The notes under the pieces were generated by a model, which had not been told where the DNA came from, did not search any database, and was given only the letters and a program-made list of their open reading frames with translations. Positions 6,966-14,103 of a DNA stretch of 17,534 nt are shown in pieces (the stretch's first letter is position 1; the number at the start of each line of letters is the position of its first letter). This DNA is from Pseudomonadota bacterium (lineage in GTDB: Bacteria; Pseudomonadota; Gammaproteobacteria; Enterobacterales; Enterobacteriaceae): contig JAFACP010000210.1 in assembly GCA_023425455.1 (NCBI GenBank), positions 1-17,534 of the forward strand, written 5' to 3'. The translations under genes and the position numbers were made by a program.

Positions 6966-9152
6966 ATGTCGACTCCAGAAACACCTAAAAAAATCCCACA
7001 ATTCTCGACACTTAAGCTCAGCCCGGCCCCCGAAAAAGAGGCGTGCTGCTGCGAAGGCGCATGCGAAACGCAAAGCGCGCCGCCGCGGCCAGAGAAGGGC
7101 AATCGCTACAGCTGGGTGGTCAACGGCATGGATTGCGCAGCCTGTGCCCGCAAGGTTGAAAACGCGGTTAAACAGGTGCCGGGCGTCAGCCATGTGCAGG
7201 TGCTGTTTGCCACAGAGAAGCTGCTGGTCAGCGCCGACGGCGACGTAAGCGCCCGGGTGGAAGCTGCCGTCAGCAGCGCCGGTTACAGCCTGCGAACCGA
7301 AACGACGGCAGGTGAAAAAACCTCCTTTGTGCGCGAAAATCTGCCCCTCATTACCCTCATCGTGATGATGCTCCTGAGCTGGGCGCTGGAACGCGCTAAC
7401 CACCCGCTCGGCAATCTGGCGTTTATCGCCACCACGCTGGTCGGGCTTTTCCCGATTGCCCGCCAGGCGCTGCGGCTGATGAAAAGCGGCAGCTGGTTTG
7501 CTATCGAAACCCTGATGAGCGTAGCGGCGACGGGGGCGTTGTTTATTGGCGCGACGGCGGAAGCCGCGATGGTGCTGCTGCTGTTCCTGGTCGGCGAACG
7601 TCTTGAGGGCTGGGCCGCCAGCCGCGCGCGCCAGGGCGTCAGCGCACTGATGGCGTTAAAACCGGAAACCGCCCCCCGGATACGTAACGGCACGCGCGAC
7701 ACGGTCGCCATTGCCGCACTGCGACCCGGCGATGTCATTGAAGTCGCCGCGGGTGGACGACTGCCTGCGGATGGCGCGCTACTCACTCCCACCGCCAGCT
7801 TTGATGAAAGCGCCCTGACGGGGGAGTCGATCCCCGTGGAACGCGAAGCGGGCGAAAAGGTGCCCGCAGGCGCAACCAGCGTTGACAGGCTGGTCCAGCT
7901 TACGGTGCTGTCGGAACCGGGCGACAGCGCCATTGACCGTATTCTTAAGCTGATTGAAGAGGCCGAAGAGCGTCGCGCCCCGGTCGAGCGTTTTATCGAT
8001 CGCTTCAGCCGGATTTACACCCCTGCCATTATGTTTGTCGCGCTGCTGGTTACCCTTGTTCCGCCGCGGCTGTTTAACGCGCCGTGGGAAGCATGGATAT
8101 ACAAAGGCCTGACGCTGCTGCTGATCGGCTGCCCGTGCGCGCTGGTGATCTCCACCCCGGCGGCGATAACCTCGGGTCTGGCCGCGGCGGCACGTCGCGG
8201 CGCGCTGATAAAAGGCGGCGCGGCGCTGGAACAGCTCAGCCAGATACAGCATATCGCCTTTGATAAAACCGGGACGCTCACCGTGGGCAAGCCCCAGCTC
8301 ACCGCGATTTATCCGCAGCAGATCGGCGAAAACGAACTGCTGATGCTCGCCGCCGCGGTGGAACAAGGTTCCACTCACCCGCTGGCGCAGGCGATAGTGC
8401 GTGAAGCCCGCTCCCGCGGTCTGGCCATCCCCGAGGCGAATGCCCAACGTGCGCTGGTGGGGTCCGGTATTGAGGCCGACGTTGGCGGGCAAAACGTGCG
8501 CATTGTTGCGGCGGATAAATACCCGGCACCAGCTCTCAGCCAGCAGATTCAGATGCTGGAGCAGGCAGGACAAACCGTGATTATCGTCGTGCAAAACGAC
8601 GTAGTGAAAGGCGTGCTGGCGCTACGCGACACCCTGCGAGACGATGCGCAAGCGGCGATCGCGGCGCTTCATCAGTTGGGTATTCAGGGAGTGATCCTGA
8701 CCGGGGATAACCCGCGTGCGGCGGCGGCGATAGCCGGCGAACTGGGGCTGGACTTCCGCGCCGGCTTACTGCCTGAAGATAAGGTTCGCGCCGTAACGGC
8801 GCTTAACGCCGACACCCCGCTGGCGATGGTGGGCGATGGCATTAACGACGCCCCGGCGATGAAAGCGTCAACCATTGGTATTGCGATGGGCAGCGGCACG
8901 GACGTCGCGCTGGAAACGGCCGATGTCGCACTGACACACAACCGTCTGACCGGCCTGGCGCAGATGATTGCGCTGGCTCGCGCCACCCGGGCCAATATCC
9001 GCCAGAACATCGCTCTCGCGCTGGGGCTGAAGGGTATTTTCCTGGTGACGACGCTGTTGGGCGTCACCGGACTCTGGCTGGCGGTTCTTGCGGATACCGG
9101 CGCCACGGTGCTGGTCACCGCGAATGCGCTAAGATTATTGCGCCGCAAATAA
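6966..9152 (+). CDS. zntA: Zn(II)/Cd(II)/Pb(II)-exporting P-type ATPase ZntA
   Basis: Inner-membrane P1B-type ATPase that pumps zinc, cadmium and lead from cytoplasm to periplasm. It has 728 residues (732 in K-12 as I recall). A CCCEGAC cysteine cluster lies at 27-33. A heavy-metal-associated domain with GMDCAAC is at 54-60. Eight membrane segments are expected. The actuator motif is TGES, the transmembrane metal site is CPC at 389-391, the phosphorylated Asp of DKTGT is D433, HP lies in GSTHPLAQAI, and TGDNP and GDGINDAPAMK form the nucleotide/hinge region. The last-helix metal ligand is D710 in LADTGATVLV. I chose ATG 6966 because it follows the promoter and gives the K-12 N-terminus; an upstream in-frame codon would overlap the promoter. 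Confidence 0.98.
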   Translation: MSTPETPKKIPQFSTLKLSPAPEKEACCCEGACETQSAPPRPEKGNRYSWVVNGMDCAACARKVENAVKQVPGVSHVQVLFATEKLLVSADGDVSARVEAAVSSAGYSLRTETTAGEKTSFVRENLPLITLIVMMLLSWALERANHPLGNLAFIATTLVGLFPIARQALRLMKSGSWFAIETLMSVAATGALFIGATAEAAMVLLLFLVGERLEGWAASRARQGVSALMALKPETAPRIRNGTRDTVAIAALRPGDVIEVAAGGRLPADGALLTPTASFDESALTGESIPVEREAGEKVPAGATSVDRLVQLTVLSEPGDSAIDRILKLIEEAEERRAPVERFIDRFSRIYTPAIMFVALLVTLVPPRLFNAPWEAWIYKGLTLLLIGCPCALVISTPAAITSGLAAAARRGALIKGGAALEQLSQIQHIAFDKTGTLTVGKPQLTAIYPQQIGENELLMLAAAVEQGSTHPLAQAIVREARSRGLAIPEANAQRALVGSGIEADVGGQNVRIVAADKYPAPALSQQIQMLEQAGQTVIIVVQNDVVKGVLALRDTLRDDAQAAIAALHQLGIQGVILTGDNPRAAAAIAGELGLDFRAGLLPEDKVRAVTALNADTPLAMVGDGINDAPAMKASTIGIAMGSGTDVALETADVALTHNRLTGLAQMIALARATRANIRQNIALALGLKGIFLVTTLLGVTGLWLAVLADTGATVLVTANALRLLRRK

Positions 9153-9163
9153 CGCTGCTCGTG

Positions 9164-9194
9164 GCTTCTCGCTACCGCCAAAGAGGCGGGAAGC
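9164..9194. terminator. hairpin between convergent zntA and tusA
   Basis: GCTTCTCGC (9164-9172) pairs with GCGGGAAGC (9186-9194) over 9 bp with one G-U pair and a 13-base loop, in the short gap between the zntA and tusA stops. No T-run follows on either strand. It may act as a weak or rho-assisted end, or only protect the 3' ends. Confidence 0.35.
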
Positions 9195-9439
9195 TACTGG
9201 CCCTTACGGATCAGATAGCGATAGGGCAGCGCGTCAGTGTCTTGCGCAACCAGCTCGTGCTCCATAAAGGTACAGAAACCGGGAATATCGCGGGTGGTTG
9301 CCGGATCGTCGGCAATAATTAACAGCGTTTCGCCGGTCTGCATAGTGCGCACGGTTTTGCGCACCATCATGACCGGCTCCGGGCAGCGAAGGCCCTGGGC
9401 GTCAAGGGTATGATCTGGGCTGAAAAACAGGTCGGTCAT
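9194..9439 (-). CDS. tusA: sulfur carrier protein TusA
   Basis: Small cytoplasmic persulfide carrier. It takes sulfur from IscS and passes it to TusBCD for 2-thiolation of tRNA wobble uridine, and also feeds molybdopterin synthesis. It has 81 residues, the E. coli length. The active cysteine is in [13 protein letters not shown] (Cys19), the defining motif of the family, followed by [19 protein letters not shown] use ATG at 9439, which gives the MTDLF start of K-12 and has GAGAAG close upstream; an ATG five codons earlier lacks a good site. Also known as sirA/yhhP. Convergent with zntA and divergent from yhhQ. Confidence 0.96.
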   Translation of the reverse strand: MTDLFFSPDHTLDAQGLRCPEPVMMVRKTVRTMQTGETLLIIADDPATTRDIPGFCTFMEHELVAQDTDALPYRYLIRKGQ

Positions 9440-9527
9440 CTTCTTCTCGTTCACATAAAAACGGCTGTAGTTTACGCCCCGTCGTCAACAAAGCAAACCA
9501 GGTTAACGATTGCGCGAAAAATAGCCA

Positions 9528-9555
9528 TTGCAAAGTCCGGCCAAAGCAGTATGAT
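9528..9555 (+). promoter_or_regulatory. probable yhhQ promoter
   Basis: TTGCAA (9528-9533) and TATGAT (9550-9555) with a 16-base spacer resemble a sigma-70 promoter. Transcription would begin near 9561-9563, immediately before the structured leader, giving a 5' untranslated region of about 45 bases. Confidence 0.55.
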
Positions 9556-9568
9556 GCGGCGGTTTTTA

Positions 9569-9602
9569 TTGGGTTCCCTCACCCCAACGTATAAAAAGGT
9601 CA
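9569..9602 (+). promoter_or_regulatory. candidate preQ1-I riboswitch in the yhhQ leader
   Basis: The short leader has a 5-bp stem TTGGG (9569-9573) / CCCAA (9583-9587) with a pyrimidine-rich 9-base loop TTCCCTCAC. It is followed by an A-rich tail, TATAAAAAGG, holding the ribosome-binding site. Loop CC can pair with the GG of the Shine-Dalgarno (9598-9599), making the small H-type pseudoknot that defines preQ1-I aptamers. The downstream gene moves queuosine precursors, a typical preQ1 target. Ligand binding would hide the ribosome-binding site. This was assigned by eye and not scored with a covariance model. Confidence 0.6.
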
Positions 9603-9606
9603 CAAT

Positions 9607-10272
9607 ATGACGCAGTTTTCTCAATCGCAGCGCGTTAACGCGTTGTTCTGGCTTTCACTTTTCCATTTGCTGGTGATCACCTCCAGCAACTATCTGGTAC
9701 AGCTGCCGATCGCGATCTTCGGTTTTCACACCACCTGGGGTGCATTCAGCTTTCCGTTTATTTTCCTCGCCACGGATTTAACGGTACGTATCTTTGGTGC
9801 CCCGCTGGCGCGCCGCATTATTTTTGCGGTGATGCTCCCGGCGCTGTTCATTTCGTACGTCATTTCATCCCTGTTTTATATGGGAAGCTGGCAAGGTTTG
9901 GCGGCCCTGACCCATTTCAACGTGTTTGTGGCACGTATCGCCACCGCCAGCTTTATGGCCTACGCGCTGGGACAGATCCTCGACGTTCACGTCTTTAACC
10001 GCCTGCGTCAGAACCATCGCTGGTGGATGGCCCCTACCGCCTCAACGCTGTTCGGCAACGTCAGCGATACGCTGGCCTTCTTCTTCATCGCCTTCTGGCG
10101 CAGCCCTGATGCCTTTATGGCAGAACACTGGGTAGAAATAGCCCTGGTGGACTACTGCTTCAAGGTGTTGATAAGCATAGTGTTCTTCCTGCCTATGTAC
10201 GGCGTACTGCTCAATGTCTTGCTGAAGCGGCTGGCAGATAAATCTGAAATCAGCGCATTACCCGCAGGTTAA
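9607..10272 (+). CDS. yhhQ: queuosine precursor transporter YhhQ
   Basis: Inner-membrane transporter of the vitamin-uptake-like COG1738 family. In E. coli it imports the queuosine precursors preQ0 and preQ1 for tRNA modification. It has 221 residues, the K-12 length as I recall. About six or seven membrane segments are seen, among them LFWLSLFHLLVITSSNYLV, AFSFPFIFLATDLTVRIFG, IIFAVMLPALFISYVISS and FKVLISIVFFLPMYGVLL. Family residues include FPFIFLATDLTVR and the STLFGNVSDTLAFFF region. The ATG is 7 bases after AAAAGG. That site lies within a preQ1-I-like leader. It is followed 72 bases later by dcrB. Confidence 0.95.
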   Translation: MTQFSQSQRVNALFWLSLFHLLVITSSNYLVQLPIAIFGFHTTWGAFSFPFIFLATDLTVRIFGAPLARRIIFAVMLPALFISYVISSLFYMGSWQGLAALTHFNVFVARIATASFMAYALGQILDVHVFNRLRQNHRWWMAPTASTLFGNVSDTLAFFFIAFWRSPDAFMAEHWVEIALVDYCFKVLISIVFFLPMYGVLLNVLLKRLADKSEISALPAG

Positions 10273-10281
10273 GAGTTCGCT

Positions 10282-10297
10282 TTATCAGTTGTGATAA
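10282..10297 (+). repeat. short perfect dyad upstream of dcrB
   Basis: TTATCA, GTTG, TGATAA forms a 6-bp perfect inverted repeat in the 72-base gap between yhhQ and dcrB. It could be an operator or a small RNA hairpin. I recognise no regulator, and no T-run follows. Confidence 0.3.
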
Positions 10298-10344
10298 GAT
10301 GTGCGAATGAGCCGTTATGGCCGTTTATCGAAAGGAAGAAGTCA

Positions 10345-10902
10345 ATGCGCAATCTGGTTAAATATGTCGGGATTGGCCTGCTGGTTGTCGGCCTTGCAGC
10401 CTGTGACAACAGCGATACAAAAACGCCTGCTCAGGGCGCGTCAGCAGAGAGCAACGCCAGCGGGCAGGCGGTGAATCTGCTGGACGGCAAACTCCGTTTT
10501 TCCCTGCCGGCAGAGATGACCGATCAGAGCGGCAAGCTGGGCACCCAGGCAAACAATATGCATGTCTATTCTGATGCAACCGGCCAGAAAGCGGTGATTG
10601 TCATTGTCGGTGACGACACCAGTGAAGATTTGGCGGTGCTCTCCCAACGCCTGGAAGATCAGCAGCGTAGTCGCGACCCACAGCTGCAGGTTGTGACCAA
10701 TAAGTCTATTGAACTCAAAGGCCACACGCTGCAACAGCTGGACAGCATCATCTCTGCCAAAGGCCAGACCGCTTACTCTTCCGTGGTGCTCGGCAAGGTA
10801 GACAACAAACTGCTAACCCTGCAGATCACGCTGCCGGCCGAAGACCAGCAGAAAGCGCAAACCGCCGCTGAAAACATCATTAACACCATCGTTATCCAGT
10901 AA
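10345..10902 (+). CDS. dcrB: periplasmic-facing lipoprotein DcrB
   Basis: Lipoprotein anchored to the envelope. In E. coli it is needed for infection by phages C1 and C6 and is linked to lipoprotein maturation and envelope homeostasis. It has 185 residues, the K-12 length. A lipoprotein signal peptide ends in the lipobox LAAC, with Cys20 as the acylated residue. Asp follows it at +2, the classic inner-membrane retention signal (Lol avoidance). The mature part has the DcrB/PsbP-like fold sequence [20 protein letters not shown] and [20 protein letters not shown] start at ATG 10345, seven bases after AAGGAAG; an upstream GTG in frame would place extra residues before the signal peptide. Confidence 0.95.
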   Translation: MRNLVKYVGIGLLVVGLAACDNSDTKTPAQGASAESNASGQAVNLLDGKLRFSLPAEMTDQSGKLGTQANNMHVYSDATGQKAVIVIVGDDTSEDLAVLSQRLEDQQRSRDPQLQVVTNKSIELKGHTLQQLDSIISAKGQTAYSSVVLGKVDNKLLTLQITLPAEDQQKAQTAAENIINTIVIQ

Positions 10903-10904
10903 CG

Positions 10905-12110
10905 CTACGATGCTGACGTGGCCTCCGGTGCCTGCGCCGGAGGCCATTTTTTTAGCCGCCATGTCAGCAGCAACGCCACGGCCCCCAGCCCCGCCGCCGC
11001 CAGATAGATAACCGGTACGCCCGCCCACGCCATCACCAGCCCCGCCAGCGGCCCGGTCACGCCCAGCGACATGTCCATAAAGACCGTGTACGTTGCCAGC
11101 GCCGCCCCCTGATTTTGCTGCGGCACCGCTTTCACCGCCACGACACCCAGCGCCGGGAAGACCAGCGAGAACCCTGCCCCCGCCAGGAATACCCCCACTT
11201 TTGCCATCCACGGCGCGCTGGCAACACCGGTCAGCAGCAGGCCGGCAATCTCTACCGCAAAGCAGATCAACGCTACGTTAAGACCGCCAAGACGGTTGAT
11301 GCCGTTCGGAAACAGTAAGCGCGCCCCGACGAACGCACAGCTAAACAGCGTGAGCGCAAATGCCGCGCCGTCCCAGCCTTTCGCATCGTAGAACAGCGTA
11401 ATAAACGTGGCGATCACGCCAAACCCCGCCGAGGCCAACGCCAGCGCCATGCCGTAGGGCCAGACGCGCCCCAGCACCGCGCGAAACGGCAAGGGTTTGC
11501 CTTTGCTGGCCTTCACCTTCGGGCGCGGCAGGGCAAACAGAATCGCCAGCAGCGCGACAGCCATAATGGTTGCCGCCAGCCCATACAACCCACCGTACGC
11601 GTAACACACCACACCGAGCGGCGCGCCAATCGCCATCGCCCCATAGGTCACAATGCCGTTCCACGAGATAACCCGTCCGATATGCGGCCCGCCTACCACG
11701 CCGACGCCCCACAGCGTTGAGCCGGTGCCCGCCAGACTCTGCCCAATGCCCAGGATCACGCGTCCAAGACAGAGCAACACCAGGCTTACCAGCGGCCAGT
11801 GGCTGGTCATTGCCGCGAAGAAATAGCTCAGACCACTGAGAAAACAGCCGCACAACCCCACGACAACGATGCGCTTCGGTCCAAACAGATCGGCATAACG
11901 CCCCGCGTGCGGGCGGCTCATCAGCGTGGCGAAGTATTGCAGGCTAATCACCAGCCCCGCCCAGAAGGCGCTGAAGCCCATCACATCGTGAACATACCCC
12001 GGCAGTACCGCCAGCGGCAGGCCAATCGTCAGATAGCTGGCGAAATTAAAAATAACAACAGAGACAATACGCAGATTAAGCCGTAATCCGCTGAGCGCCG
12101 GTTCGGGCAT
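10905..12110 (-). CDS. yhhS: YhhS, major facilitator superfamily exporter
   Basis: Twelve-helix inner-membrane transporter of the MFS, YhhS family. Published work in E. coli associates it with arabinose and glyphosate export phenotypes; its natural substrate is uncertain. It has 401 residues (405 in K-12 as I recall). Visible segments include IVSVVIFNFASYLTIGLPLA at the N-terminus, the SRPHAGRYADLFGPKR loop after the second helix (a version of the MFS motif A), GIGQSLAGTGSTLWGVG, and a last helix ending LLLTWRLKKW. The 3' end contains the hairpin that terminates dcrB from the other strand. Divergent from yhhT across 143 bp. Confidence 0.95.
   Translation of the reverse strand: MPEPALSGLRLNLRIVSVVIFNFASYLTIGLPLAVLPGYVHDVMGFSAFWAGLVISLQYFATLMSRPHAGRYADLFGPKRIVVVGLCGCFLSGLSYFFAAMTSHWPLVSLVLLCLGRVILGIGQSLAGTGSTLWGVGVVGGPHIGRVISWNGIVTYGAMAIGAPLGVVCYAYGGLYGLAATIMAVALLAILFALPRPKVKASKGKPLPFRAVLGRVWPYGMALALASAGFGVIATFITLFYDAKGWDGAAFALTLFSCAFVGARLLFPNGINRLGGLNVALICFAVEIAGLLLTGVASAPWMAKVGVFLAGAGFSLVFPALGVVAVKAVPQQNQGAALATYTVFMDMSLGVTGPLAGLVMAWAGVPVIYLAAAGLGAVALLLTWRLKKWPPAQAPEATSAS
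10919..10953 (+). terminator. dcrB rho-independent terminator inside the yhhS coding end
   Basis: TGGCCTCCGG (10919-10928) and CCGGAGGCCA (10937-10946) form a perfect 10-bp stem with an 8-base loop, followed by seven T residues (10947-10953). It begins 16 bases after the dcrB stop. The whole element lies within the last codons of yhhS on the opposite strand, where it encodes KKWPPAQAPEAT. Confidence 0.9.
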
Positions 12111-12253
12111 CGGGTTTTACCTGGATTTTTACAACAGTGTTTCACTATTACCACGACAGGCCAGGAAAATCAGCAGCCACTTTCAGATTACCGCCCCAGA
12201 CGAAGCGCCTCCCGCGCACTACACTTAACGGGCCATCAGCAAAAGGAATCTGT

Positions 12254-13303
12254 ATGACGCCGAGCCAGCCCGACAAAACCGGTCTCCATATCTTGTTAAA
12301 ACTCGCCAGTCTGGTCGTGATCCTCGCCGGTATTCACGCGGCGGCAGACATCATCGTTCAGCTTCTGCTGGCTCTCTTTTTCGCGATTGTGCTGAACCCT
12401 CTGGTGACCTGGTTTATTCGCCGTGGCGTCAGACGGCCCGTGGCCATCACGATTGTCGTCATGGTGATGCTTATCGTCCTGACTGCACTGATCGGTGTGC
12501 TCGCCGCCTCGGTGAATGAGTTTTCCACCATGCTGCCGAAGTACAACAAAGAGCTGACGCGAAAAGTGCTCCAGCTGCAGGACAGTTTGCCGTTCCTGCA
12601 CATCCATATGTCCCCTGAGCGCATGCTGCAGCGTATGGATTCCGAAAAACTGATGACCTGGGCGACTACGCTGATGACCCAGCTCTCCGGCGCAATGGCC
12701 AGCGTGCTGCTGCTGGTGATGACCGTCGTGTTCATGCTCTTCGAAGTGCGTCACGTTCCCTATAAGCTACGCTTCGCGCTCAGTAATCCGCGCATTCATA
12801 TCGCCGGCCTGCATCGGGCGCTAAAGGGGGTTTCCCACTACCTGGCGCTAAAAACCTTGCTCAGCCTGTGGACCGGCGCCATCGTCTGGCTGGGCCTGAC
12901 GATGATGGATGTTCAGTTTGCGCTGATGTGGGGCGTGCTGGCGTTTCTGCTCAACTACGTTCCTAATATCGGCGCGGTGATTTCCGCCGTCCCGCCAATG
13001 ATTCAGGCCTTTCTCTTTAACGGCATCTACGAATGCATGCTGGTAGGCGCACTCTTTCTGGTCGTGCATATGGTGCTGGGTAATATCGTCGAGCCACGCC
13101 TGATGGGCCACCGGCTGGGAATGTCAACGCTGGTGGTCTTTCTGTCGTTATTGATCTGGGGATGGCTGCTTGGGCCAGTCGGCATGCTGCTGTCGGTTCC
13201 GCTGACCAGCGTGTGTAAGATCTGGATGGAAACCACGAAAGGCGGCAGCAAGCTGGCGATCCTGCTGGGGCCGGGAAGACCAAAAAGCCGATTACCAGGA
13301 TAA
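12254..13303 (+). CDS. yhhT: YhhT, AI-2E-family membrane permease
   Basis: Polytopic inner-membrane protein of the AI-2E (UPF0118/PerM) transporter family. Substrate unproven; members include the autoinducer-2 exporter TqsA. It has 349 residues, as I recall for K-12. Membrane segments near 14-45 (ILLKLASLVVILAGIHAAAD, IIVQLLLALFFAIVLNPLV) and 60-85 precede a cytoplasmic domain with LPFLHIHMSPERMLQRMDSE. The C-terminal half holds the conserved ALMWGVLAFLLNYVPNIGAV and VEPRLMGHRLGMSTLVVFLS family motifs. I start at ATG 12254, preceded by AAAAGGAAT; the longer frame upstream has no conserved residues. In K-12 the next gene is acpT; here the APE cluster follows. Confidence 0.95.
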   Translation: MTPSQPDKTGLHILLKLASLVVILAGIHAAADIIVQLLLALFFAIVLNPLVTWFIRRGVRRPVAITIVVMVMLIVLTALIGVLAASVNEFSTMLPKYNKELTRKVLQLQDSLPFLHIHMSPERMLQRMDSEKLMTWATTLMTQLSGAMASVLLLVMTVVFMLFEVRHVPYKLRFALSNPRIHIAGLHRALKGVSHYLALKTLLSLWTGAIVWLGLTMMDVQFALMWGVLAFLLNYVPNIGAVISAVPPMIQAFLFNGIYECMLVGALFLVVHMVLGNIVEPRLMGHRLGMSTLVVFLSLLIWGWLLGPVGMLLSVPLTSVCKIWMETTKGGSKLAILLGPGRPKSRLPG

Positions 13304-13305
13304 TG

Positions 13306-13327
13306 AACCTACTAATATGTGTAGGTT
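13306..13327 (+). terminator. possible yhhT terminator hairpin
   Basis: AACCTAC (13306-13312) pairs with GTAGGTT (13321-13327) across an 8-base loop, three bases past the yhhT stop. The stem is only 7 bp and only TAAT follows, so termination would be weak. Confidence 0.4.
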
Positions 13328-13498
13328 TAATCCTTAGGTGATCCCTCGTAAATTACCGCCATTATGAATATGCGCAGCATTTTCCATTTGCGATAAAGGC
13401 TATTTATCCTGATTTACGCTTCTGGCTGTCAATAATCACGACGCAAAATACTTATTTAACGCAAATTTTGCTGTGTAGCATCATCATTCTTATTCCCG

Positions 13499-13507
13499 TG
13501 ATATTAT
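13499..13507 (+). promoter_or_regulatory. extended -10 promoter candidate, distal, for the APE operon
   Basis: TG-A-TATTAT is an extended -10 element (five of six bases match TATAAT). No good -35 is seen at 16-18 bases. A transcript from here would carry the 8-codon leader ORF that begins 31 bases later. Confidence 0.35.
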
Positions 13508-13537
13508 CCCCGGTCTTCACGACGAAGGAATGCAAAC

Positions 13538-13564
13538 ATGAATATAGTCAGGGCAAATAGATAA
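13538..13564 (+). CDS. possible 8-residue leader peptide
   Basis: ATG to TAA encodes MNIVRANR. A strong ribosome-binding sequence, GAAGGA (13524-13529), lies eight bases before it, better placed than those of several genes in the operon. It starts about 105 bases before the lipoprotein gene. It may be a leader peptide, or a chance ORF; no regulatory codons (runs of one amino acid) are obvious. Confidence 0.3.
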   Translation: MNIVRANR

Positions 13565-13585
13565 AATCCAAACATTAACCTGACT
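13546..13585 (+). repeat. spaced 7-bp inverted repeat next to the proximal APE promoter
   Basis: AGTCAGG (13546-13552) and its complement CCTGACT (13579-13585) are separated by 26 AT-rich bases. The right arm abuts the TGATAATAT promoter element. This could be two half-sites of a DNA-binding regulator or a weak RNA stem. Confidence 0.35.
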
Positions 13586-13593
13586 GATAATAT
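13585..13593 (+). promoter_or_regulatory. extended -10 promoter candidate, proximal, for the APE operon
   Basis: The bases CTGATAATAT place TG one base before TAATAT (13588-13593), an extended -10 arrangement. A usable -35 is not evident, suggesting dependence on an activator. Transcription would begin about 45 bases before the lipoprotein start codon. Confidence 0.4.
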
Positions 13594-13644
13594 AAATCAT
13601 GAAACCCACTGACGTTAATTGTTATTATTGATACGGAGTTGTTG

Positions 13645-14034
13645 ATGAAAAAGATCGTTAAATGGTTTGCTGCTTTTGCTGTTGTCGGTGCACTGGCAGG
13701 CTGCGCGCGTACTGCCCCAATCGAGCAGATTCACTCAACCGTCAGTGCGGGTCATAGCGCTGAACAGGTGAAAACCGCTATTCTGAAAGCGGGTTTAAAA
13801 CGTCAGTGGATCATGACGGAAGCCGCGCCAGGTGTCATTAAAGGCCGTCTGCAGGCACGTGATCACTCCGTTGAAATTCGCATTCCTTACTCTGCTTCAG
13901 GCTATTCAATTAATTACGAAAGCAGCCTGAACCTGAAAGCCGCTGACGGTAAAATCCACAAAAGCTACAACCGCTGGGTTCAGAACCTCGACCACGACAT
14001 TCAGTTGAACCTGTCCGCAGGTGCCGCGCTGTAA
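13645..14034 (+). CDS. small lipoprotein, first gene of the APE operon
   Basis: Predicted lipoprotein of 129 residues, function unknown. A signal peptide of 19 residues with a hydrophobic core WFAAFAVVGA ends in lipobox LAGC; Cys20 would be acylated, and Ala at +2 favours transfer to the outer membrane. The mature domain is about 110 residues, with HSAEQVKTAILKAGLKRQW, then alternating polar and apolar residues (IKGRLQARDHSVEIRIPYS) suggesting beta strands, and a YNRWVQNLDHDIQLNL tail. Similar small lipoproteins occur at the front of enterobacterial APE clusters. I start at ATG 13645, six bases after ACGGAG; two TTG codons precede it in frame. A 69-base gap with a hairpin follows. Confidence 0.85.
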   Translation: MKKIVKWFAAFAVVGALAGCARTAPIEQIHSTVSAGHSAEQVKTAILKAGLKRQWIMTEAAPGVIKGRLQARDHSVEIRIPYSASGYSINYESSLNLKAADGKIHKSYNRWVQNLDHDIQLNLSAGAAL

Positions 14035-14047
14035 AATTTTCCTCAAG

Positions 14048-14067
14048 TCGGGCCGTAACAGGCCCGA
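14048..14067 (+). repeat. hairpin between lipoprotein and methyltransferase genes
   Basis: TCGGGCC and GGCCCGA form a 7-bp perfect stem with loop GTAACA, 14 bases after the lipoprotein stop. It is followed by TAACCTCTTT, a poor T-run. It may attenuate or protect the upstream message, lowering expression of the biosynthetic genes relative to the lipoprotein. A second, weaker stem (TAACCT 14068-14073 with AGGTTA 14091-14096) overlaps the ribosome-binding region of the next gene. Confidence 0.4.
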
Positions 14068-14103
14068 TAACCTCTTTCCTCGCCCGATAAAGGTTACGTA
14101 ATA

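Larger units (their letters stand above)
13304..13644 (+). other. AT-rich control region between yhhT and the APE operon
   Basis: This 341-base gap holds no long reading frame and is visibly richer in A and T than the genes on both sides. It contains a short hairpin after yhhT, two extended -10 promoter candidates, a possible 8-codon leader ORF and a spaced dyad. Such composition in an accessory operon often means silencing by H-NS, which is inference here. Confidence 0.6.

Noticed and set aside
7779..8594. 271-codon minus-strand frame inside zntA
   Set aside because: Shadow of zntA with no motif or ribosome-binding site of note.
10291..10344. Longer dcrB start at an upstream GTG
   Set aside because: It would put 18 extra residues before a normal lipoprotein signal peptide and has no ribosome-binding site.
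12137..12253. Upstream extension of yhhT
   Set aside because: The 39 extra residues have no similarity to the family, and ATG 12254 has a good AAAAGGAAT site.
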